This document shows positions 1 to 4,733 of a stretch of DNA of 5,767 nucleotides, in pieces. A program made the translations under genes and the position numbers. The DNA lies in assembly GCA_900552185.1 (NCBI GenBank), contig URYT01000120.1:1-5767 (forward strand), given 5' to 3'. The DNA is from an uncultured Collinsella sp. (GTDB taxonomy: Bacteria > Actinomycetota > Coriobacteriia > Coriobacteriales > Coriobacteriaceae). Positions within the stretch are counted from its first letter, which is position 1, and the number at the start of each line of letters is the position of its first letter. Under the pieces are notes generated by a model. It did not search any database, had not been told where the DNA came from, and saw nothing but the letters and a program-made list of their open reading frames with translations.

Positions 1-949
1 TCGGATTGTTACCTGCGCCAATCAGACCCATCATCTCAACGTGAGCCGGAACGGAGGAGGAACCTGCGAACTGAGCGTCGGAGTGCATACGGCCCATGGT
101 GTCGGTCATGCCGTAGGAGGCAGGGCCGGCGCCCATGTTGTCCGGGTGCAGGGTACGGCCAGTGCCGCCACCAGAAGCGACGGAGAAGTACTTCTTGCCA
201 GCCTCGAGGCGCTCCTTCTTGTAGGTGCCAGCGACGGGGTGCTGGAAGCGCGTGGGGTTGGTGGAGTTACCGGTGATCGAGATGTCGACGTTCTCGTGCC
301 ACATGATGGCAACGCCCTCGCGGACGTCGTCGGCGCCGTAGCAGTTGACGGCGGCGCGGGGACCATCGGAGTAGGGGATGGTCTCGACGACCTTGAGCTC
401 GCCCGTGAAGTAGTCGAACTGGGTCTTCACGTAGGTGAAGCCGTTGATGCGGGCGATGATCTGAGCGGCGTCCTTGCCCAGACCGTTGAGAATAACGCGC
501 AGCGGCTTCTTGCGAGCCTTGTTGGCGTTCAGAGCCAGGCCGATAGCGCCCTCAGCGGCAGCGAAGGACTCGTGGCCAGCCAGGAAGGCGAAGCACTCGG
601 TGTCGTCGGAGAGCAGCATGGCGCCCAGGTTGCCGTGGCCCAGACCGACCTTGCGGTCCTCGGCGACGGAGCCGGGAACGGTGAAGGCCTGGATGCCCTC
701 GCCGATGATGGCGGCAGCCTCAGAAGCGGTCTTGGCGCCACGCTTGACAGCGAGAGCGCAGCCGAGGGTGTAGGCCCACTCGGCGTTCTGGAAGGCGATG
801 GACTGGGTGTTGTTGACGATCTCACGCGGGTTGAAGCCCTTGTCGGTGCAGATCTGCAGAGCTTCCTCGAGGGAGGCGATGCCGTTGTCGGCGAGGCACT
901 TGTTGATCTTGTCAGCGCGGCGCTCGTAACCTTCGAACGTAACAGTCAT
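1..949 (-). CDS. GGGtGRT family protein, 3' end cut by window edge
   Basis: The frame opens at ATG 949-947 and stays open to the left edge, giving 316 residues; the C-terminus is missing. The family signature GGGTGRT is read directly at residues 260-266 (codons 172 to 152) and is followed by LHPDNMGAG. Another recognisable block is GHGNLGAMLL, followed closely by FLAGHESFAAAEGAIG, in the first half. No signal peptide or membrane segment is evident, so a cytoplasmic protein is expected. The start is supported by a strong ribosome site, GGGAGGG (958-964), 8 nt upstream. The gene begins 18 bp after the scaffold-like gene's stop, so the two are very likely co-transcribed. GGGtGRT proteins are named for this motif and commonly sit beside a NifU-like scaffold gene; I know of no established reaction. 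A role in Fe-S cluster handling is inferred from context only. Family identity is confident, function is not. Confidence 0.9.
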   Translation of the reverse strand, partial: MTVTFEGYERRADKINKCLADNGIASLEEALQICTDKGFNPREIVNNTQSIAFQNAEWAYTLGCALAVKRGAKTASEAAAIIGEGIQAFTVPGSVAEDRKVGLGHGNLGAMLLSDDTECFAFLAGHESFAAAEGAIGLALNANKARKKPLRVILNGLGKDAAQIIARINGFTYVKTQFDYFTGELKVVETIPYSDGPRAAVNCYGADDVREGVAIMWHENVDISITGNSTNPTRFQHPVAGTYKKERLEAGKKYFSVASGGGTGRTLHPDNMGAGPASYGMTDTMGRMHSDAQFAGSSSVPAHVEMMGLIGAGNNP

Positions 950-967
950 AGTTATTTCCCTCCCTTT

Positions 968-1702
968 CTACTCGTGAACCGGGAACACGCTGGCGACGGA
1001 GTGAGTCTCCTCGTCGGTGCGCGGGTCGATGTACTTGGCAGCGTTCTCCCACTGACCATAGTGGCCCATAGCGCCAGCGATGGCCTCCTCGGGGGTCTTG
1101 CCGGCCTTGACGGCGTCGGTGAACTTGCCGAGGTTCAGGAACTCGAATGCGATGATCTCGTTCTTGTCGTTGAGAGCCATGCGGGTGACGTAACCCTGGG
1201 CGAGCTCGAGGTAACGAGCGCCCTTGGCCTTGGTGCCGAACATGGTGCCGACCTGGGAGCGAAGGCCCTTACCGAGGTCGTCGAGGGAGGCGCCCACGGG
1301 CAGGCCGCCCTCGGAGAACGCGGTCTGGCTGCGGCCGTAAACGATCTGCAGGAAGATCTCGCGCATAGCAACGTTGATGGCGTCGCAGACGAGGTCAGTG
1401 TTGAGGGCCTCGAGGATGGTCTTACCGGGAAGGATCTCGGAAGCCATGGCGGCAGAGTGGGTCATGCCCGAGCAGCCGATGGTCTCAACGAGGGCCTCCT
1501 CGATGATGCCGTCCTTGACGTTCAGCGTGAGCTTGCAGGCGCCCTGCTGAGGTGCGCACCAACCCACACCGTGCGTAAGACCGGAGATGTCGGAAATCTC
1601 CTTAGCCTGGACCCACTTGCCCTCCTCAGGGATGGGTGCGGGGCCGTGGTATGCACCCTTGGCAACGGGGCACATGTTCTCCACTTCCTGTGAGTACTGC
1701 AT
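968..1702 (-). CDS. NifU/IscU-like iron-sulfur scaffold protein with C-terminal extension
   Basis: This 244-residue protein has an IscU/NifU-N-like core at about residues 40-125, with LTLNVKDGIIEEAL (58-71), then GCSGMTHSAAMASEIL (76-91). These match the strand and cysteine-loop pattern of IscU and SufU; C77 aligns with the second IscU ligand. The first ligand region is rearranged: C49 and C56 (WCAPQQGAC) flank the aligned position, which is Gln52, and the usual Cys-Gly-Asp is absent. Other cysteines are C11 and C106. Residues 130-244 form an extension absent from IscU and SufU, both about 130-145 residues long. A longer frame opens at 1786, but the start at 1702 is chosen because AGGAG lies just upstream and the added 28 residues look noncoding. 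It heads a two-gene operon with the GGGtGRT gene. It may build or carry Fe-S clusters, possibly for that partner; this is inferred, not shown. Confidence 0.85.
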   Translation of the reverse strand: MQYSQEVENMCPVAKGAYHGPAPIPEEGKWVQAKEISDISGLTHGVGWCAPQQGACKLTLNVKDGIIEEALVETIGCSGMTHSAAMASEILPGKTILEALNTDLVCDAINVAMREIFLQIVYGRSQTAFSEGGLPVGASLDDLGKGLRSQVGTMFGTKAKGARYLELAQGYVTRMALNDKNEIIAFEFLNLGKFTDAVKAGKTPEEAIAGAMGHYGQWENAAKYIDPRTDEETHSVASVFPVHE

Positions 1703-1703
1703 G

Positions 1704-1711
1704 CCTCTCCT
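1704..1711 (-). promoter_or_regulatory. Ribosome binding site deciding the scaffold gene start
   Basis: On the minus strand AGGAGAGG precedes ATG 1702-1700, with its AGGAG core ending 4 nt before the start. No comparable site precedes the upstream in-frame ATG at 1786, so the shorter protein is preferred. Confidence 0.7.
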
Positions 1712-1764
1712 CTCTATCGTGTTGGCGTCCCGTCTGGGGGTCGTGGCTGGCGATTGCCGGGCGA

Positions 1765-1777
1765 CCCTTCGAAAGGG
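1765..1777. repeat. Short palindrome in the leader of the scaffold operon
   Basis: CCCTT (1765-1769) and AAGGG (1773-1777) form a perfect 5-bp inverted repeat around CGA. It lies about 63 nt upstream of the scaffold gene start, just downstream of the candidate minus-strand -10 element. It could be an operator half-site pair or a small leader hairpin, but it is short enough to arise by chance. Confidence 0.3.
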
Positions 1778-1795
1778 ACATGACATGCAGCCCCT

Positions 1796-1801
1796 ATAAT
1801 A
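1796..1801 (-). promoter_or_regulatory. Candidate -10 element for the scaffold/GGGtGRT operon
   Basis: The minus strand reads TATTAT here, matching TATAAT at five of six positions. It would start transcription near 1789, giving a leader of roughly 85-90 nt. No good -35 element lies at the usual spacing: the hexamer at 1824-1819 is CGAATA. A real promoter here would therefore be weak or activator-dependent. The call rests mainly on the -10 match in the AT-richer part of the gap. Confidence 0.25.
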
Positions 1802-1855
1802 CCGCGAAATGCACGGAATATTCGGCGAACGGCTCAGTTTTCGTAGCGGGAAGTC

Positions 1856-1909
1856 CGGAAGTTTTAATTGAAACGGTTTAACTCTATGTTCTGTGGTCGT
1901 GAACTTCCG
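1856..1909. repeat. 8-bp inverted repeat with 38-bp spacer
   Basis: CGGAAGTT at 1856-1863 is the exact reverse complement of AACTTCCG at 1902-1909. It lies upstream of the candidate minus-strand promoter. The spacing is long for one dimeric operator but could suit a looped pair of sites or the ends of a decayed small element. No target-site duplication is obvious. The function is unknown. Confidence 0.4.
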
Positions 1910-1954
1910 TAGAGGGGGTCCTTCTTGGGCAAGCTTTTGGTCAGCTCTTCTAAG

Positions 1955-1981
1955 CGTTGCAGGGGTTGACCTGTTGCAACG
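1955..1981. repeat. 7-bp inverted repeat upstream of the transposase homologue
   Basis: CGTTGCA (1955-1961) and TGCAACG (1975-1981) are exact reverse complements separated by 13 nt. The right arm overlaps the 8-bp palindrome GTTGCAAC (1973-1980). It could be an operator or a hairpin. REP-like palindromes can accompany RAYT genes, but I see no second copy in the window to support that reading. Confidence 0.35.
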
Positions 1982-2043
1982 GTGCCGTTCGCCGCCCGTT
2001 TACTGCCTTTGGCCGCGCGAGTGTATTGTTTTGCGTGAATGTT

Positions 2044-2072
2044 TTGATGGCACGCTTCAATCGTGCTGTATT
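2044..2072 (+). promoter_or_regulatory. Candidate promoter for the transposase homologue
   Basis: TTGATG (2044-2049) and TGTATT (2067-2072) are separated by exactly 17 bp, and each matches its sigma-70-type consensus at four of six positions. The predicted start near 2079 would leave a leader of about 27 nt before the ATG at 2106. The match is modest and could be chance. Confidence 0.3.
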
Positions 2073-2105
2073 GGATGGTAAGCAGATCCCGGCGAAGGGA
2101 GCGCC

Positions 2106-2915
2106 ATGCAGCGCGTTTGGAGAACGGTTACCGGCTTTTACCATGTCTGTGCTCGCGGTGTGGGCAAACAGCTCATCTTTGAGGGCGATGAAGACCGGTG
2201 GGAGTTTTTGGAGCTGATGCGCGAGTGCTGCCGCGAGGAGGGCGTGACGGTTATCGCCTGGTGCCTTATGAACGACCACGTGGATCTGGTACTCTCGGAT
2301 TATGAGGACACGATGAGCGCGGCGATGCACCGGTTGCTTTTGACGTACGCGCGGCGGTTCAATAAACGCACGGGGCGCACAGGGCATCTGTTCCAGAACC
2401 GTTTTGACCGGCGCTCGCTCGATACCGACTGGCAGGTGATGGAGGCTATTCGCTCTGTACACGCCGATCCGCGGGAGGTGGGCGTTAGCCTAATCGAGCG
2501 TTATCCCTGGAGCAGCTTTGCGGAACATCTGCGCTCTTACGACTGTGATGCGGCCGATGCCGCGAGGGGATTTTCTGATCCTTCTTGCGTGCTTGAACTT
2601 TTTGGTTCTGCCGAGGGCTTTATTGCCTATTCGCTTTCGACGCCCGACGGTAGCGAGCCGGCGCTGTGCGATATGAAAGAGACAGAGTGGGAACGCCACG
2701 CCTTTGCCGACAAGATGGCGAAGAGCCTCGGGGTTCCGCTCAATGTGGTTAAAACTGCACCGCCGGCGCAGCGCGATACCGTTATTGTTGGATTGAACAA
2801 TGCCGGCTTTACGGTGCGCCAGATTGAGCGGTATACCGGGATCGGCAAAAGTACCGCCTCTCGTATCGTGCGCGCTTATGCGCGGGTGAAGGCACAGGCT
2901 GAGCTCTCGGAATAG
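2106..2915 (+). CDS. Y1/REP-associated transposase homologue, probably catalytically dead
   Basis: This 269-residue protein resembles HUH single-strand transposases of the IS200-like/RAYT superfamily. It has the early strand FYHVCARG (11-18), the LMNDHVDLVL block (54-63), YARRFN (81-86), GHLFQNRF (93-100) and PWSSF (134-138). Active homologues have His-x-His where this has H58-V-D60, and typically RYIHLNP with the catalytic Tyr where this has RSVHADP, leaving Ser at 117. Both changes are one base from the expected codons. The frame is intact. Residues about 232-262 (TVRQIERYTG, then GKSTASRIVRAY) look like a C-terminal helix-turn-helix. The start has AAGGGAG (2095-2101) upstream. The gene is tail-to-tail with sufU and divergent from the scaffold gene, and its codons look less GC-biased than its neighbours', consistent with acquisition. 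The fold call is confident; loss of activity is inferred. A domesticated DNA-binding role is possible but untested. Confidence 0.85.
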   Translation: MQRVWRTVTGFYHVCARGVGKQLIFEGDEDRWEFLELMRECCREEGVTVIAWCLMNDHVDLVLSDYEDTMSAAMHRLLLTYARRFNKRTGRTGHLFQNRFDRRSLDTDWQVMEAIRSVHADPREVGVSLIERYPWSSFAEHLRSYDCDAADAARGFSDPSCVLELFGSAEGFIAYSLSTPDGSEPALCDMKETEWERHAFADKMAKSLGVPLNVVKTAPPAQRDTVIVGLNNAGFTVRQIERYTGIGKSTASRIVRAYARVKAQAELSE

Positions 2916-2952
2916 AAAATGGCCGAACCGCTCTTGTCAAGCGATTCGGCCA
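2910..2952 (-). terminator. Rho-independent terminator of the suf operon
   Basis: TGGCCGAA (2920-2927) pairs with TTCGGCCA (2945-2952). After one C-A mismatch, CGC (2929-2931) pairs with GCG (2941-2943), leaving a loop of about 9 nt. Read on the minus strand the stem is followed by TTTTCTATT, the U-rich tail expected after sufU, whose stop is 28 nt upstream. On the plus strand the stem starts 4 nt after the transposase stop, but the following sequence is poor in T, so it should work mainly for suf. Confidence 0.8.
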
Positions 2953-2980
2953 ACGAAATTCTTAAGATTTGGGATAAATA

Positions 2981-3415
2981 CTACTGATTATTTTGCCCCT
3001 CGAGCATGCCGTCGAGGGTGCGCCAGGCGAGCTCGGCGCATTTGACGCGGGCGGGCATGTGCGAGATGTCCTGGAGCTGGGCGGCTTCGTCCAGGTCCTC
3101 CAGGTCCTCCTCGGAGAGCTTCTCGCCGCGGATCATGGCGAGGAAGAGCTCTGCCAGGCGGTGAGCTTCCTTGACGGTCTCGCCGGTGATGAGGTCGGCC
3201 ATGATGTCGGCACTGGCCTGACTGATGGCGCAGCCGTGGCCGGTAAAGGAGGCCTCCTCGATCACGCCGTTCTCGACGCGCAGCTGCAAGGTGAGCTCGT
3301 CGCCGCAGCTGGGGTTGATGCCGTCGTGCTCGTGCGTGGGAGCATCCATCTCGTACTTATAGTCGGGGTGCGAGTTGTGCTCCATAAATGTGGTGGAGGT
3401 GTACAGATTACCCAT
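2981..3415 (-). CDS. sufU: SufU-type sulfur-transfer/scaffold protein
   Basis: This 144-residue protein matches the roughly 145-residue SufU family. It carries the conserved zinc ligands Cys37 and Asp39 in NPSCGD, Cys62 in GHGCAISQAS and Cys126 in RVKCAELAW. The stretch between the second and third cysteines is longer than in IscU, as is characteristic of SufU. In Gram-positive SUF systems SufU accepts persulfide sulfur from SufS, with its zinc site exchanging a ligand during docking, and passes it toward SufBCD in the cytoplasm. The frame could extend to 3547, but those extra residues are out-of-frame sufS sequence. The start at 3415 is favoured by GGAG 8 nt upstream and by the LY motif that begins known SufU proteins. 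It overlaps the end of sufS by 8 bp and is the last gene before the terminator. An acidic run, SEEDLEDLDE, lies at residues 101-110. Confidence 0.93.
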   Translation of the reverse strand: MGNLYTSTTFMEHNSHPDYKYEMDAPTHEHDGINPSCGDELTLQLRVENGVIEEASFTGHGCAISQASADIMADLITGETVKEAHRLAELFLAMIRGEKLSEEDLEDLDEAAQLQDISHMPARVKCAELAWRTLDGMLEGQNNQ

Positions 3416-4733
3416 TGAACGTGCTCCAAACGTGATGCAGGCCGGCGATGAACTTGTCGATGTCGGCCTTGTCGTTGTAGAAGGCCACGCTGGCGCGGCA
3501 GCAGGCGAGGTTCTCGACGCCCAGCCAGGTGAGCAGCGGCTGTGCACAGTGGTGACCGGCGCGAATGCAGACGCCGTCCATGTCCATGATGCTCGCGACG
3601 TCGTGCGGGTGGATGCCCTTGACGTTAAAGCTCACAACGCCGTGGTGGTTGTCCCAATAGATGGAGCCGATGATCTGGACAAAGTCGAGCTGCATGAGCT
3701 CGCCCATCAGGTAGTGGACGAGTGCCTGCTCGCGGGCCTGGATGTTCTCGTAACCCACCGTGTTGACCAGGTAATCAAGGGCGGCGCCCGTGGCGAAGAT
3801 GCCGGCGGCGTCCTGCGTGCCGGCCTCGAACTTCTCGGGGACGGGCGCCCAGACGGCGTCCTGCTCGGTGACAGAGTCGATCATTTCGCCGCCGGTGAGC
3901 ATGGGCGGCATGGCGTTGAGCAGGTCCATCTTGCCCCACAGCACGCCGATGCCCATGGGGCCCATGGCCTTGTGTGCGCTAAAGGCAAAGAAGTCGGCTC
4001 CCAGGTCGGCCACATCGACCGGCATGTGCGGCAGCGACTGTGCGCCGTCGACGACCAGATAGCCGCCGTACTTGTGCACGAGCTTGCCGAGGTTCTTGAC
4101 CGGGTTCTCGACTCCTAGCACGTTGGAGACTTGTCCCACGGCCAGGATCTTGGTCTTGGGACCCACCTTGGCAAGAACCTCCTCGGTGGTGAGCTGGCCG
4201 GTCTTGGTGGGGTAGAGGTAGACGAGCTTGGCGCCGGTCTCGCGGCAGACCTGCTGCCACGGAATCAGGTTGGAGTGGTGCTCCATGATGGTGATAACGA
4301 CCTCGTCGCCCGGTTCGAGCACTGTGGGCGCAAAGCTCTTGGCGACCAGGTTGAGCGACTCGCTCGTGTTGCGGGTGAAGACGACCTCGTTGGCCTGGGG
4401 AGCGCCGATGAGGTCGGCGATCTGCTGGCGGACCTTCGCGATGGCCTCGGTGGCCTCGACGGACAGCGAGTACAGGCCGCGCAGGGGGTTGGCATTCATG
4501 CGCTGATAGAAGTCGCGCTCGGCGTCGAGCACGCAGGCAGGGCGCTGAGCGGTGGCGGCACTATCGAGGAAGGCAATCTCGGGGTGCTGCTGGAACAGCG
4601 GGAACTGTGCCTTGTAGGGATTGGTCTCGATGTCGACGGTAGGCCAGCCGCGCGAGGCCTCGTCGCTGGCGTCGAGCTCCATAGGCTCCGGTGCGGTACA
4701 GGTATCGCATTTAACGTGCTCGGTGTCGATCAT
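3408..4733 (-). CDS. sufS: Group II cysteine desulfurase SufS
   Basis: This pyridoxal-phosphate enzyme converts L-cysteine to alanine and leaves a persulfide on its active cysteine, supplying sulfur for Fe-S clusters. Visible residues are the PLP lysine K255 in SAHKAMGPMGIG, the ring-stacking histidine in EHHSN (151-155), Asp229 and Gln232 in VDGAQS, and the catalytic Cys396 in RAGHHCAQP. The short loop at the active cysteine and the partnership with SufU fit group II. At 441 residues it is about 30 longer than the usual 405-410. The excess is an N-terminal extension before the PYKAQFPLF block, containing the pair C9-D-T-C12. The start is supported by the ATGA overlap with the sufD stop and by AGGAG (4739-4743) 5 nt upstream. 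A second Met at residue 18 would drop the CxxC, but its GGAG is too close. The 8-bp overlap with sufU implies coupled translation. Confidence 0.95.
   Translation of the reverse strand: MIDTEHVKCDTCTAPEPMELDASDEASRGWPTVDIETNPYKAQFPLFQQHPEIAFLDSAATAQRPACVLDAERDFYQRMNANPLRGLYSLSVEATEAIAKVRQQIADLIGAPQANEVVFTRNTSESLNLVAKSFAPTVLEPGDEVVITIMEHHSNLIPWQQVCRETGAKLVYLYPTKTGQLTTEEVLAKVGPKTKILAVGQVSNVLGVENPVKNLGKLVHKYGGYLVVDGAQSLPHMPVDVADLGADFFAFSAHKAMGPMGIGVLWGKMDLLNAMPPMLTGGEMIDSVTEQDAVWAPVPEKFEAGTQDAAGIFATGAALDYLVNTVGYENIQAREQALVHYLMGELMQLDFVQIIGSIYWDNHHGVVSFNVKGIHPHDVASIMDMDGVCIRAGHHCAQPLLTWLGVENLACCRASVAFYNDKADIDKFIAGLHHVWSTFNG
3424..3427 (-). promoter_or_regulatory. Ribosome binding site of sufU within sufS
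   Basis: GGAG on the minus strand lies 8 nt before ATG 3415-3413, inside the last codons of sufS. It decides the sufU start against the longer frame opening at 3547. Confidence 0.6.

Larger units (their letters stand above)
1703..2105. other. Intergenic region between divergent genes, no gene seen
   Basis: This 403-bp stretch separates the minus-strand scaffold gene from the plus-strand transposase homologue. Its middle part (about 1795-1915) is visibly richer in A+T than the flanking genes, as expected of a regulatory region. Short open frames inside it lack ribosome sites and recognisable protein character. It contains weak promoter candidates for both directions and three inverted repeats, listed separately. 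I recognise no riboswitch, T-box or small RNA, and no insertion-sequence ends. Confidence 0.7.

Noticed and set aside
41..1693. Open frame of 550 residues on the plus strand
   Set aside because: It runs antisense across the GGGtGRT and scaffold genes, both clearly coding on the other strand. Its Val/Ala/Gly/Leu/Asp-rich low-complexity translation is typical of the mirror frame of GC-rich genes.
1703..1786. Longer start for the scaffold-like gene at 1786
   Set aside because: The extra 28 residues look noncoding, there is no good ribosome site before 1786, and a strong AGGAGAGG precedes 1702.
1795..1800. TATAAT on the plus strand
   Set aside because: It is a perfect -10 hexamer, but it has no -35 partner at usual spacing and the nearest plus-strand gene is about 300 bp away. 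It overlaps the reverse of the minus-strand -10 candidate.
1893..2081. Small plus-strand frame in the intergenic gap
   Set aside because: It begins with GTG without a ribosome site, and its 62-residue translation has no recognisable feature.
3091..3108. Tandem 9-bp repeat CCAGGTCCT x2 in sufU
   Set aside because: It encodes part of the acidic SEEDLEDLDE stretch and is explained by repeated Glu/Asp/Leu codons; no sign of a functional repeat.
3416..3547. Longer start for sufU at 3547
   Set aside because: The extra 44 residues are a Ser/Thr/Pro-rich out-of-frame reading of sufS and are absent from the SufU family.
3950..3972. Repeated CCATGG-like sequence in sufS
   Set aside because: It is simply the codons for the MGPMGI segment after the PLP lysine, a conserved part of the enzyme.
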